Assembly: GCF_005221285.1 (NCBI RefSeq)
Contig: NZ_CP039886.1
Location: forward strand, 1 to 64,000
DNA: 64,000 nucleotides
Direction: 5' to 3'
Origin: Neisseria flavescens
GTDB taxonomy: Bacteria > Pseudomonadota > Gammaproteobacteria > Burkholderiales > Neisseriaceae
The notes under the pieces are model-generated. The model ran no database searches. It saw nothing but the letters and a program-made list of their open reading frames with translations, and had not been told where the DNA came from. The position numbers and the translations under genes are program-made. Of the stretch, positions 41,955 through 51,281 are shown piece after piece; within the stretch, counting starts at the first letter, position 1, and each line of letters begins with the position of its first letter.

Positions 41955-43763
41955 TTATGCTTCTTTTGTTTCAACTGCTTTCTGACGCAGACGCAGGCTT
42001 AACTCGCGAAGTTGTTTGTCGTCGACCACATTAGGCGCGTTGGTCAGCAGACATTGGGCGCGTTGGGTTTTCGGGAAGGCAATCACGTCGCGGATAGATT
42101 CGGCACCGGTCATCAGGGTAACCAGACGGTCGAGGCCGAATGCCAAACCGCCGTGCGGAGGCGCACCGAATTTCAGGTTGTCCAAGAGGAAGCCGAATTT
42201 CTCTTGTTGCTCTTCGGGGCTGATTTTCAGCGCGGCAAACACTTTCTCTTGTACGTCTGCTCGGTGGATACGGATAGAGCCGCCGCCGATTTCCCAGCCG
42301 TTCAACACCATGTCGTAGGCACGGGCCAGGCAGTTTGCAGGGTCGGAAACCATCAGGTCTTCATGGCCTTCTTTCGGCGCGGTAAACGGATGGTGTACGG
42401 CAACGTAGCGGTCGGCTTCTTCGTCGTATTCGAACATCGGGAAATCGACAACCCACAAAGGTTTCCATTCGTCTGTGAAGTAGCCGTTTTCCGCGCCGTG
42501 TTCTAAACCGACTTTGATACGCAATGCGCCGATGGCTTCGTTCACGACTTTGGCTTTGTCTGCGCCGAAGAAGATGATGTCGCCGTTTTGCGCGCCGGTA
42601 CGCGCAATAATTTCTTTCAGGGCGTTTTCGGACAGGAATTTCACGATTGGAGATTGCAGGCCGCTGTCTTCGCCGTTGGAAAGGTTGCCGACATCGTTCA
42701 CTTTGATGTATGCCAAACCTTTCGCGCCGTAGATGCCGACAAATTTGGTGTATTCGTCGATTTCTTTGCGGCTGAATTTCGCGCCGTTCGGTACGCGCAG
42801 GGCGACCACGCGGCCGCCTTTCATATCGGCTGCGCCACGGAAAACTTTAAACTCTTCCGTTTTCATCAGGTCGGTCAGCTCGGTAAATTTCAAGTCGATA
42901 CGCATATCCGGTTTGTCAGAGCCGTAGTAGAACATGGCTTCAGAGTAAGGCATGCGTGGGAAGTCGCCCAAATCTACGTTCAAAGCATCTTTGAAGACTT
43001 GTTTAGCCATGCCTTCAGTGATGTCCATGATTTCATCCTCGTTCAGGAACGAGGTTTCCAAGTCGATTTGGGTGAATTCCGGCTGGCGGTCGGCACGCAA
43101 GTCTTCGTCGCGGAAACATTTGGTAATTTGGTAGTAACGGTCGAAACCGGCCACCATCAGCAGTTGTTTGAACAATTGCGGAGATTGCGGCAGAGCGAAA
43201 AATTCGCCCGGATGAACGCGGCTCGGCACGAGGTAGTCGCGCGCGCCTTCCGGAGTGGAGCGGGTCAGCATTGGCGTTTCGATGTCGATGAAGCCTTGCG
43301 CGTCCAAGTAGCGGCGAACGCCCATAGCGACTTGATAACGCAGGCGCAGGTTGCGTTGCATCACCGGACGGCGCAGGTCGATAACGCGGTTGGTCAGGCG
43401 CACGTTTTCGCTGATGTTTTCGTCGTCGATTTGGAACGGCGGCGTGGCGGCAGCGTTCAAGACTTCGATTTCTTTGGCAAGGATTTCGATTTTGCCGGAA
43501 ATCATTTTGTCGTTGGTTGTACCTTCCGGACGGTTGCGTACGCGGCCGGTAATGCTCAAGACGTATTCGTTGCGGGCGGAGTCGGCAGCGGCAAATGCTT
43601 CGGGCGTGTCAGGGTCGATAACGACTTGAACGATGCCTTCGCGGTCGCGCAGGTCGATAAAAATCACACCGCCGTGGTCACGTCGGCGGTGTACCCAGCC
43701 TTTGACGGTAACGGTTTGGTCTAAGTATTGCTCGCTGATCAGGCCGCAGTAGTTGGTACGCAT
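41955..43763 (-). CDS. aspS: Aspartyl-tRNA synthetase
   Basis: A class II synthetase of 602 residues with the N-terminal OB-fold (VKGWVHRRRDHGGVIFIDLRD), the class II active-site blocks ALPQSPQLFKQLLM and CFRDEDLRADRQPEFTQIDLE, the bacterial GAD insert and the motif 3 region GLAFGLDRLVTLMTG. Monocistronic with the DUF502 gene just upstream in the same direction. Confidence 0.96.
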   Translation of the reverse strand: MRTNYCGLISEQYLDQTVTVKGWVHRRRDHGGVIFIDLRDREGIVQVVIDPDTPEAFAAADSARNEYVLSITGRVRNRPEGTTNDKMISGKIEILAKEIEVLNAAATPPFQIDDENISENVRLTNRVIDLRRPVMQRNLRLRYQVAMGVRRYLDAQGFIDIETPMLTRSTPEGARDYLVPSRVHPGEFFALPQSPQLFKQLLMVAGFDRYYQITKCFRDEDLRADRQPEFTQIDLETSFLNEDEIMDITEGMAKQVFKDALNVDLGDFPRMPYSEAMFYYGSDKPDMRIDLKFTELTDLMKTEEFKVFRGAADMKGGRVVALRVPNGAKFSRKEIDEYTKFVGIYGAKGLAYIKVNDVGNLSNGEDSGLQSPIVKFLSENALKEIIARTGAQNGDIIFFGADKAKVVNEAIGALRIKVGLEHGAENGYFTDEWKPLWVVDFPMFEYDEEADRYVAVHHPFTAPKEGHEDLMVSDPANCLARAYDMVLNGWEIGGGSIRIHRADVQEKVFAALKISPEEQQEKFGFLLDNLKFGAPPHGGLAFGLDRLVTLMTGAESIRDVIAFPKTQRAQCLLTNAPNVVDDKQLRELSLRLRQKAVETKEA

Positions 43764-43827
43764 AAAATCACCTTTTTATATTGTTCAATTTGAAAAAGAA
43801 GGAAAGGCCGTCTGAAAAAAGAAGACC

Positions 43828-44529
43828 TTAATTGTTATGTTCGGTATCACCGTCTTCAGACGGCTTTTGGGCGGGTAGGGCTTTAACCGGTAAGTCGTCC
43901 GGCATGACCATGCCCAGCGAAATTACATATTTCAATGCCTGATCCACACTCATGTCCAGCTCGCGAACGTCGCTTTTTTTAACCATGATGTAATAGCCGC
44001 CGGTCGGGTTGGGCGTGGTTGGGACGTAAACGGAAATATAGTCGTCATCTTGCGGCAGGCTGCCTTTGAGTTTGTCAGGGATATGGCCGGAAACAAAGGC
44101 TATCGTCCAAATGCCCGGTTGTGGAAAGGGAACCAGTATGGGGGTTTTGAACGAGCGGCTGCTGTCGGAGAGTAGGGATTCGGAAACTTTTTTAACGCTG
44201 GAGTAGATGGATTTGACGACGGGAATGCGTCCCAAAAGGCTGTCCCACGCGCCGAGAATCCGTCTGCCTAAAACGTTGGCGGCAAATACGCCGGTAACGA
44301 ACAAGACGACGGTAGCGGCAACAATGCCCAAACCGGGTATGTTGAATCCCCAGAAATGCTGGGGCTGCCAGCTTTCCGGCAATAGGCTGATCAGTCTGTC
44401 GGCGGCGGATATGATGTAGGTCATCGCCCAGATGGTTACGGCAATCGGCAACCAAACCAGTACGCCTGTAATCAGGTATTTCTTTAAAGCCTTGGCGATT
44501 TTTCCGCTTTCGGCTGCGGCTTCTGTCAT
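43828..44529 (-). CDS. DUF502 family membrane protein
   Basis: A 233-residue protein with two membrane helices in the N-terminal half (LITGVLVWLPIAVTIWAM and IVAATVVLFVTGVFAANVLG). A conserved soluble region follows (RIPVVKSIYSSVKKVSESLL, FVSGHIPDK, VYVPTTPNPTGGYYIMV). Function of DUF502 proteins is unknown. The ATG at 44529 begins the family N-terminus; an ORF start at 44649 is not preferred. Directly upstream of aspS in the same direction. Confidence 0.88.
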   Translation of the reverse strand: MTEAAAESGKIAKALKKYLITGVLVWLPIAVTIWAMTYIISAADRLISLLPESWQPQHFWGFNIPGLGIVAATVVLFVTGVFAANVLGRRILGAWDSLLGRIPVVKSIYSSVKKVSESLLSDSSRSFKTPILVPFPQPGIWTIAFVSGHIPDKLKGSLPQDDDYISVYVPTTPNPTGGYYIMVKKSDVRELDMSVDQALKYVISLGMVMPDDLPVKALPAQKPSEDGDTEHNN

Positions 44530-44625
44530 CTTTGTTTCATTCCGGCAAGTTTTGCCCAAACTTCGCATTATACGCGTTTGGGCGCTAGGAAACGAGTATT
44601 TTAAACGAATGGCTTGTTTTGTTGT

Positions 44626-44662
44626 TTCAGACGGCCGCTTTGATTGCAAAGGCCGTCTGAAA
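44626..44662 (-). terminator. Inverted DUS pair between pldA and DUF502 genes
   Basis: DUS pair with a short loop, downstream of pldA on the minus strand. Confidence 0.65.
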
Positions 44663-44677
44663 CAATATAGGGGAAAA

Positions 44678-45817
44678 TCAGATACCGTCCCAGTCGTTGA
44701 ACATCAGGCCGAAGCCGATGCCGTTTTGTTTGTGGTTGTAGTCAATCAGGCTTTCGCCGTAGCCGTGGAAGCCGCGGACAACGCCTTTGAGTTTTCCTTT
44801 GAGTGGGAAGGTGTAAGCAGCTTCAATGGCACCGCGTCCGCTTTTCGGGTTATAACGCAGGACGGAATAAACATTTTGTTTGTCATTGAAGCGGTATTGG
44901 ACTTTTAAGTCGCCGTAGCCCATGTATTTGTTGATGTCCGGATTGTCGTCGTCATCTCCTTTTTGGTCGAAGGCGCGCATCCAGACTCTAGGAATAACGG
45001 TCAGCTTTCCCCATTCCATGCCGGCCATGGCATAAACGCGGTTCCATGATCGAGATTCCGGGCGGCTTTGACCGTTGGATTGGTGAACAAAACCTGCGCC
45101 AACCATACGCAGTTTGCCGCCGAAAGGCAGGTCTGCTTTAACGGGTTGGGTAATGAAGATTTCAGGCTCGTAGTCGGTGTTGCGGAACGGTGCGGATTTG
45201 CGGCCTTGGTTGAAGATTTGCCAGTCGGATTTTTGGGTATAGCCAAACCATACGTCGGCACGGGTTTTGAATAAATCTTCGGCAATCTTACTTTTGAAGG
45301 AAACCTGCATTTTGGTTTCGAGGCGTTTTTGTTCGCTGAATTTTTCCTGCGTGGTTACGCCGCGACTGGGGGATTCCGGGTAGTAGTTGGGGCTGCTGTT
45401 GTACCAAACGGGCATGAGGTACATAGGGTTGTGCTCGCGTACGCTCAACAGGCCGCGTGTGTCGTTTTTATCCAAATCGTACATCAGGCTTAAAGGCGTG
45501 TAGCTGTCGGCAGTTTCGCTTAATACGTCATCTGAAATATTCGGATGGGTAGGGTTGTCGAATACGATGGCCGCTTCTTTTTTCTCAATGCTCTTGCGGA
45601 CGCTTTGTTCGAGGTCAACCGATGTTTTGGCGGTTTCGGTTTGCGCTTGCGGCAGTGGGGATTGAGGGGGGAGTTGCGCCGAGTAGATGTTGTCGTAACA
45701 CGCCAAACGGGTGGCATTGTCTTGAATGGTGGTGCAGTGTAGGGCGGTATCGGCGGCGGCCAGTGGAGCGGCGGCAATGAATCCGATACTTAGGGAATGT
45801 TTCAACATCTTGTTCAT
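44678..45817 (-). CDS. pldA: Outer-membrane phospholipase A
   Basis: A 12-stranded outer-membrane lipase that degrades misplaced phospholipids. The 379-residue precursor has a signal peptide (cut after AAPLAAADT near residue 23), a Neisseria-type N-terminal extension, and the OMPLA active site GAGFVHQSNGQSRPESRSWN near residue 260 with catalytic His and Ser. The C-terminus FGLMFNDWDGI completes the barrel. Confidence 0.93.
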   Translation of the reverse strand: MNKMLKHSLSIGFIAAAPLAAADTALHCTTIQDNATRLACYDNIYSAQLPPQSPLPQAQTETAKTSVDLEQSVRKSIEKKEAAIVFDNPTHPNISDDVLSETADSYTPLSLMYDLDKNDTRGLLSVREHNPMYLMPVWYNSSPNYYPESPSRGVTTQEKFSEQKRLETKMQVSFKSKIAEDLFKTRADVWFGYTQKSDWQIFNQGRKSAPFRNTDYEPEIFITQPVKADLPFGGKLRMVGAGFVHQSNGQSRPESRSWNRVYAMAGMEWGKLTVIPRVWMRAFDQKGDDDDNPDINKYMGYGDLKVQYRFNDKQNVYSVLRYNPKSGRGAIEAAYTFPLKGKLKGVVRGFHGYGESLIDYNHKQNGIGFGLMFNDWDGI

Positions 45818-45898
45818 GAGAGTTTCCGTTATTTTTCAGACGGCCTGATGAGAGGGTAAATGGTTTTATTTAGTCGGTTTGGGCTGTGGATACGGCAA

Positions 45899-45927
45899 TG
45901 CCCCTGAAAGGCAAGACCTCAGGGGCA
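45899..45927 (-). terminator. Hairpin downstream of rpsT
   Basis: A TGCCCCTGA / TCAGGGGCA stem with an 11-base loop lies about 60 bases beyond the rpsT stop. No U-tract follows on the minus strand, so terminator function is uncertain. Confidence 0.45.
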
Positions 45928-45985
45928 TCGTATCAGCTCGATTATCCTGCTTTGGTTGTCAGGATTTCCGGCATCTGCGTCAGTA

Positions 45986-46249
45986 TTAAGCCAAAGCTTT
46001 TACTTTAGCAGACAGACGGCTTTTATGACGGGCTGCTTTGTTTTTGTGGAATACGCCTTTGTCAGCGATGCGGTCGATGACTTTAACGGATTCTTGGTAA
46101 ACTGCTTGAGCAGCAGCTTTGTCGCCGGCTTCAACTGCTTTCAACACTTTTTTCACAGCGGTACGGAATGCAGTACGCAGGCTGGCGTTGTGGGCGCGTT
46201 GTTTAACCGACTGGCGGGCACGTTTGCGGGCTTGTGCGCTGTTTGCCAT
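45986..46249 (-). CDS. rpsT: 30S ribosomal protein S20
   Basis: An 87-residue very basic protein beginning [18 protein letters not shown] and ending [11 protein letters not shown], normal length for S20, which binds 16S rRNA early in 30S assembly. AGGAGA precedes the ATG. Monocistronic. Confidence 0.97.
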
Positions 46250-46465
46250 ATTGAATATCTCCTGAAAAATAAATTCTGTAAACGCGCAATTTTAAAGACA
46301 GATTTCCTTGTATGCAAGCTTTTTCTCTATAAACGCGCGCAAATCAGCCGTATTTTGCCCAAAAACGACAGCCGGTGCAACGCTTTTGGGAAAAAGATGA
46401 TGTTGCTTTGTCTTATTTCAATAAAAATCAGATGGATATTGCTTTTCGTTTGCTTACGTTTCCAT

Positions 46466-46507
46466 TACAATAGCCTAACTCTGCACCGGGGTGTTTATGG
46501 GGTGCAG
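46466..46507 (+). promoter_or_regulatory. potD promoter -10 and leader hairpin
   Basis: TACAAT at 46466-46471 looks like a -10 box. Ten bases later CTGCACC (46481) and GGTGCAG (46501-46507) form a hairpin in the leader about 50 bases before the potD ATG. The remainder of the 46250-46557 gap holds nothing recognisable. Confidence 0.4.
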
Positions 46508-46557
46508 GGTTTCTTATTTATTGACATTAACCACTCTTTCATCAGGAATCTGCCCGT

Positions 46558-47700
46558 ATGAAAAAATCTGTATTAGCCGTATTGGCCGCATTGTCTTTGG
46601 CCGCGTGCGGCGGTGGCGAGAAAAAAGCCGAGCAACCTCAAGCAGGCAGCGCGCCTGCTGCCAATGCCGAGGCAGCCGCTACCGATACTTTGAATATCTA
46701 CAACTGGTCAAACTACGTTGACGAAAGTACAGTCGAAGACTTCAAAAAAGCCAACAATTTGAAGCTGACTTACGATTTGTATGAAAACAACGAAACGCTG
46801 GAAGCCAAAATGCTGACCGGCAAATCCGGCTATGACTTGGTTGTACCCGGTATTGCCTTCCTGCCGCGCCAAATTGAGGCAGGTGCATACCAAAAAATCA
46901 ATAAGGATCTGATTCCTAACTACAAAAACATCGACCCTGAATTGCTGAAGATGTTGGAAACCGCCGACCCGGGCAATCAATACGCCGTTCCTTATTTCTC
47001 CGGCGTGAATACGATTGCGATTACGGCGAAGGGTAAGGAGCTTTTGGGCGGCAAGCTGCCCGAAAACGGCTGGGATTTGCTGTTCAAACCCGAATACACC
47101 CACAAGCTGAAATCCTGTGGCATCGCCCTGTGGGACACCCCGAGCGAAATGTTCCCGATTTTGCTGAACTACTTGGGCAAAGACCCCAAAGGCTCGAATC
47201 CTGAAGATTTGAAGGCGGCGGCGGAAGTGTTGAAGTCTATCCGTCCGGATGTCAAACGTTTCAGCCCTTCCATCATTGACGAGCTGGCGCGCGGCGATAT
47301 CTGCTTGGCGGCAGGTAACGGCGGCGACTTGAACTTGGCCAAAGCGCGTTCTGAAGAAGTGAAGAATAATGTCGGCATCGAAGTGTTGACTCCGAAAGGC
47401 ATGGGCTTTTGGATTGAATCTTGGTTGATTCCGGCCGATGCGAAAAACATCGCCAATGCCCACAAATACATCAACTACACGCTTGATCCCGAAGTGGCTG
47501 CGAAAAACGGTATTGCCGTAACCTTCGCACCGGCCAGCAAACCTGCGCGCGAAAAAATGCCTGCTGAGCTGGTGAACACACGTTCTATTTTCCCGAACGA
47601 GCAAGACATGAAAGACGGTTTCGTTATGCCTCAAATGAGCGCGGATGCGAAAAAACTGTCTGTCAACTTGTGGCAAAAAATCAAAGTCGGTTCAAATTAA
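46558..47700 (+). CDS. potD: Polyamine (spermidine/putrescine) ABC transporter substrate-binding lipoprotein
   Basis: A 380-residue lipoprotein (lipobox LSLAACGGG) with the PotD/PotF fold: NIYNWSNYVDESTVEDFKK near residue 45, TGKSGYDLVVPG, and the ligand-binding region WDTPSEMFPILLNYLGKDP. It binds spermidine or putrescine in the periplasm. The permease and ATPase genes are not next to it, so it may be one of several binding proteins sharing a transporter. Confidence 0.92.
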   Translation: MKKSVLAVLAALSLAACGGGEKKAEQPQAGSAPAANAEAAATDTLNIYNWSNYVDESTVEDFKKANNLKLTYDLYENNETLEAKMLTGKSGYDLVVPGIAFLPRQIEAGAYQKINKDLIPNYKNIDPELLKMLETADPGNQYAVPYFSGVNTIAITAKGKELLGGKLPENGWDLLFKPEYTHKLKSCGIALWDTPSEMFPILLNYLGKDPKGSNPEDLKAAAEVLKSIRPDVKRFSPSIIDELARGDICLAAGNGGDLNLAKARSEEVKNNVGIEVLTPKGMGFWIESWLIPADAKNIANAHKYINYTLDPEVAAKNGIAVTFAPASKPAREKMPAELVNTRSIFPNEQDMKDGFVMPQMSADAKKLSVNLWQKIKVGSN

Positions 47701-47725
47701 TATTGAGCTGATTGTTTGAAGTAAA

Positions 47726-47762
47726 GCAAAGGCCGTCTGAAATTTTTCAGACGGCCTTTTTG
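47726..47762. terminator. Inverted DUS pair between potD and the EamA gene
   Basis: DUS stem-loop with TTTTT; bidirectional terminator between convergent genes. Confidence 0.8.
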
Positions 47763-47774
47763 ATGTCCCAATCT

Positions 47775-48206
47775 TTATCGTTTCAAAGCCAAAGTCAATA
47801 CGCCTGCGGTTACCAAGCCTAAGCCTATCCATTCCTGCGTGCTTGGGCGTTCGTCTAAGAAAACGACGGCCATCAGGGCGACCAAGACCAGGCTGAATTT
47901 GTCGACGGGGGCGACTTGCGAGGCATTGCCCAGTTGCAGGGCTTTGAAGTAGGCGAGCCAAGATGCGCCGGTAGCGAGGCCGGATAGGATGAGGAATGTC
48001 CAGTTGCGGCCGGTAAAGCCGTTCACGCCCTGCCATTTGCCGGTGTAGGTTAAAAACAATACCAAAGCGGCGAGGATGACCAAGGTGCGGATAAAGGTGG
48101 CGAAATCCGAATCTATGCCCTGTAAACCCATTTTGGCGAAAATGGCGGTCAATGAGGCGAAGCCTGCCGATGCCAATGCCCAAAACAGCCATGCGTTGCT
48201 GCTCAT
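47775..48206 (-). CDS. EamA-domain small membrane transporter
   Basis: A 143-residue protein with about five membrane helices and a single EamA (DMT) domain: WALASAGFASLTAIFAKMGL, IRTLVILAALVLFL, SWLAYFKALQLGNASQVAPV, VFLDERPSTQEWIGLGLV. Single-domain members usually act as dimers. Substrate unknown. Confidence 0.88.
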   Translation of the reverse strand: MSSNAWLFWALASAGFASLTAIFAKMGLQGIDSDFATFIRTLVILAALVLFLTYTGKWQGVNGFTGRNWTFLILSGLATGASWLAYFKALQLGNASQVAPVDKFSLVLVALMAVVFLDERPSTQEWIGLGLVTAGVLTLALKR

Positions 48207-48298
48207 ATTTTATTCCTTTGTTTCAAATTGTTGACAATATGAATCCGCTTGTTGATGAAATATCGAAATTTTCACTGCGGTTTGTCTTTGGAAAACGC

Positions 48299-48304
48299 TA
48301 TAAT
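48299..48304 (+). promoter_or_regulatory. Consensus -10 box upstream of fhs
   Basis: A perfect TATAAT 80 bases before the fhs ATG; a weak TGCGGT lies 16-17 bases further upstream as possible -35. A DUS lies between it and the gene. Confidence 0.45.
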
Positions 48305-48384
48305 AGAACTAATATTCTTTTTCTTCCAGCCGTCTTTATTGTATTGTTTCAGACGGCCTTTCCCTCTCTCAATAAAGGAAAATC

Positions 48385-50061
48385 ATGAGCTTCAAAACCG
48401 ATGCCGAAATCGCCCAATCCTCCACCATGCGCCCGATTGGCGAAATTGCCGCCAAGCTGGGTTTGAACGTGGACAACATCGAGCCCTATGGTCATTACAA
48501 AGCCAAAATCAATCCTGCCGAAGCATTCAAGCTGCCGCAAAAACAAGGTAAATTGATTTTGGTTACCGCCATCAACCCGACTCCTGCGGGTGAGGGCAAA
48601 ACCACTGTAACCATCGGTTTGGCGGACGCATTGCGCCATATCGGCAAAGACTCGGTGATTGCCCTGCGCGAGCCTTCTTTGGGGCCGGTGTTCGGCGTTA
48701 AAGGCGGCGCGGCGGGCGGCGGCTATGCCCAAGTTTTGCCGATGGAAGACATCAATTTGCACTTTACCGGCGACTTCCACGCCATCGGTGCGGCGAATAA
48801 CCTGCTTGCCGCCATGCTCGACAACCATATCTATCAAGGCAACGGGTTGAACATCGATCCCAAACGCGTGCTGTGGCGGCGCGTGGTCGATATGAACGAC
48901 CGCCAGTTGCGCAACATCATCGACGGTATGGGCAAACCTGTTGACGGCGTGATGCGTCCCGACGGCTTCGATATTACCGTTGCCTCCGAAGTGATGGCGG
49001 TATTCTGTCTTGCCAAAGACATCAGTGATTTGAAAGAGCGTTTGGGCAACATCCTTGTCGCCTACGCCAAAGACGGCGGCCCCGTTTACGCCAAAGATTT
49101 GAAAGCCCACGGCGCAATGGCGGCTTTGCTCAAAGATGCGATTAAGCCTAATTTGGTACAAACCATTGAAGGTACTCCGGCATTTGTACACGGCGGCCCG
49201 TTTGCCAACATCGCCCACGGCTGCAACTCCGTTACCGCCACCCGACTGGCAAAACACCTTGCCGATTATGCCGTAACCGAAGCAGGCTTCGGCGCGGATT
49301 TGGGCGCGGAAAAATTCTGCGACATCAAATGCCGTCTGGCGGATTTGAAACCTGATGCGGCTGTTGTCGTGGCTACTGTCCGCGCTTTGAAATACAACGG
49401 CGGCGTGGAGCGTGCCAACCTCGGCGAAGAAAACCTCGATGCCTTGGCAAAAGGTCTGCCTAATTTGCTGAAACACATTTCCAACCTGAAAAACGTATTC
49501 GGCCTGCCTGTGGTGGTTGCCATCAACCGCTTTGTGTCCGACTCCGATGCCGAGTTGGCCATGATTGAAAAAGTCTGCGCGGAACACGGCGTTGAAGTTT
49601 CCCTGACCGAAGTGTGGGGCAAAGGCGGCGCGGGCGGCGCGGATTTGGCGCGCAAAGTCGTCAATGCCATTGAAAGTCAAACCAATAACTTCGGTTTCGC
49701 CTACGATGTCGAATTGAGCATTAAAGACAAAATCCGTGCGATTGCCCAAAAAGTGTACGGCGCGGAAGATGTCGATTTCAGCGCGGAAGCGTCTGCCGAA
49801 ATCGCCTCGCTGGAAAAACTGGGTTTGGACAAAATGCCGGTCTGTATGGCGAAAACCCAATATTCTTTGAGCGACAACGCCAAACTCTTGGGCTGCCCCG
49901 AAGGCTTCCGCATTACCGTGCGCGGTATTACCGTTTCTTCCGGCGCGGGCTTCATCGTTGCGTTGTGCGGCAATATGATGAAAATGCCGGGCCTGCCGAA
50001 AGTTCCGGCCGCCGAGAAAATCGATGTGGACGCAGAAGGCGTGATTCACGGCTTGTTCTGA
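48385..50061 (+). CDS. fhs: Formate-tetrahydrofolate ligase
   Basis: ATP-dependent formation of 10-formyl-THF from formate. The 558-residue protein is full length with the P-loop ITAINPTPAGEGKTTVTIG-type block near residue 70, EPSLGPVFGVKGGAAGGGY and the C-terminal GFRITVRGITVSSGAGF. Monocistronic with a perfect TATAAT upstream; ends in a DUS stem-loop. Confidence 0.97.
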   Translation: MSFKTDAEIAQSSTMRPIGEIAAKLGLNVDNIEPYGHYKAKINPAEAFKLPQKQGKLILVTAINPTPAGEGKTTVTIGLADALRHIGKDSVIALREPSLGPVFGVKGGAAGGGYAQVLPMEDINLHFTGDFHAIGAANNLLAAMLDNHIYQGNGLNIDPKRVLWRRVVDMNDRQLRNIIDGMGKPVDGVMRPDGFDITVASEVMAVFCLAKDISDLKERLGNILVAYAKDGGPVYAKDLKAHGAMAALLKDAIKPNLVQTIEGTPAFVHGGPFANIAHGCNSVTATRLAKHLADYAVTEAGFGADLGAEKFCDIKCRLADLKPDAAVVVATVRALKYNGGVERANLGEENLDALAKGLPNLLKHISNLKNVFGLPVVVAINRFVSDSDAELAMIEKVCAEHGVEVSLTEVWGKGGAGGADLARKVVNAIESQTNNFGFAYDVELSIKDKIRAIAQKVYGAEDVDFSAEASAEIASLEKLGLDKMPVCMAKTQYSLSDNAKLLGCPEGFRITVRGITVSSGAGFIVALCGNMMKMPGLPKVPAAEKIDVDAEGVIHGLF

Positions 50062-50079
50062 TTTAGATTGAAATAGATA

Positions 50080-50113
50080 AAGGCCGTCTGAAACGAGGTT
50101 TCAGACGGCCTTT
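50080..50113 (+). terminator. Inverted DUS pair after fhs
   Basis: DUS stem-loop with T-run. The CREE begins inside its T-tail, so the CREE probably entered at the TA of the terminator. Confidence 0.75.
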
Positions 50114-50220
50114 TATAGTGGGTTAAATTTAAATCAGGACAAGGCGACGAAGCCGCAGACAGTACAAATAGTACGGCAAGGCGAGACAACGCCGTACTGG
50201 ATTAAATTTAATCCACTATA
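50114..50220. repeat. Correia repeat enclosed element (CREE), 107-bp form
   Basis: Ends TATAGTGG...CCACTATA with the longer inner terminal repeat TTAAATTTAA. The interior contains the standard CREE phrases CAGGACAAGGCGACGAAGCC, CAGACAGTACAAATAGTACG and GACAACGCCGTACTGG. The central block present in the ~155-bp form is missing. CREEs can carry promoters, IHF sites (long form) and RNase III cleavage sites. Confidence 0.93.
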
Positions 50221-50224
50221 TGAT

Positions 50225-51153
50225 TTAAGTGAATTTCAACCGGCTTTTTAAGAGATTGAAGAAATTGTCTATCATGTCGAACATTGTATTGCGGTCTTCG
50301 CCAAACAATGAAATGCTGCGGTCTTTGCTGATTCTGTCATAAGCGGCAAAAATGGTTTTCAGCTCTTCGGTGGTTAAACTCAGTTTCTTTTCATGCAAGA
50401 TTCGGCTTAAGAGGGTGACTTTTACTGGGTTCAATTCAGGGAAAAGGTGGCTGAACCACAATTCCATGGTGTATTGGACGGATCGGTTGATTTTGTCTTT
50501 TTTTTGCTTTCTTGAGCTGTGTGTATCCTGTAAGACAACAAAGACTCGGGCAGGTTGGCAAAGGTTTTGCCATGTAGGGCACATTGCACCCACATATGGA
50601 AATCGGGCGCGGTTTCTGTCGCGGTGTAGTTTATCTCAAGGTTTTTAATGCTGTCGTGCCGCCACATGGTGGTGGGGTTGAACATGTTTTGAGCGGCAAA
50701 GGAGAAAAAGGCTTTAATGTCTTTGTCGAGCAGGGGGAGGTCGCTTAAAAAGGGTTCTCTTCCGGTTTGGTCATCGAAAAAGATGGTGGCTTGGCTGCCG
50801 ACAATATCGATTTCAGGATGGCTGTCTAAGAATTGAATCTGTTTTTCAAAACGATCCAAGGCGCAAATATCGTCCGCGTCCATTCGTGCCACATATTCGA
50901 CCTCTACGTCTTTGAGCATATCCATGGCAAATTGGCAGACAAACGGCTCGCCCTTGTTTTCCGGAAGGTGGAAAACCTGCAAACGTGAATCTTTGGCTGC
51001 GTAAGCCTTGAGGATTTCGCCGGTTTTGTCTGTTGAAGCATCGTTGATGGCGATGACGAAAAAGTTGCGGAATGTTTGATTCAATACCGAATCCAAGCAT
51101 TCGGGCAAATAAGCTTCGGCGCAATAGGCCGGCAAAATAACGGCGAGTTTCAT
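50225..51153 (-). pseudogene. Family 2 glycosyltransferase, off-frame at an A8 tract
   Basis: Begins MKLAVILPAYCAEAYLPECL (GT-A fold) with AINDASTDKTGEIL and the metal motif ARMDADDICALDRF; relatives add sugars to LOS or capsule. The frame that starts at 51153 ends at 50431 after ESKKKTKSTDPS.... An A8 run (T8 at 50498-50505) shifts it out of the second half, which continues in the other frame as KDKINRSVQYTMELWFSHLF to a stop at 50225. Nine A's would give one protein of about 309 residues. Likely phase-variable and OFF, or simply decayed. Confidence 0.75.
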
Positions 51154-51218
51154 GTTTGCTTTCGATGTGTTTTGATGTGTGGTCGGTGGAAGATTTTACT
51201 ATAAATTTCCCAAAAGCT

Positions 51219-51261
51219 AAGGCCGTCTGAAACCTTATTGCCAAGTTTTCAGACGGCCTTA
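51219..51261. terminator. Inverted DUS pair after fba
   Basis: DUS stem-loop just beyond the fba stop on the minus strand. Confidence 0.7.
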
Positions 51262-51281
51262 GTGTGAATCCGATATACGGA

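Noticed and set aside
42588..43724. A 378-residue open frame opposite aspS
   Set aside because: Antisense shadow of aspS with no recognisable domain and no RBS.
48349..50049. A 566-residue open frame opposite fhs
   Set aside because: Antisense shadow of an intact, conserved gene.
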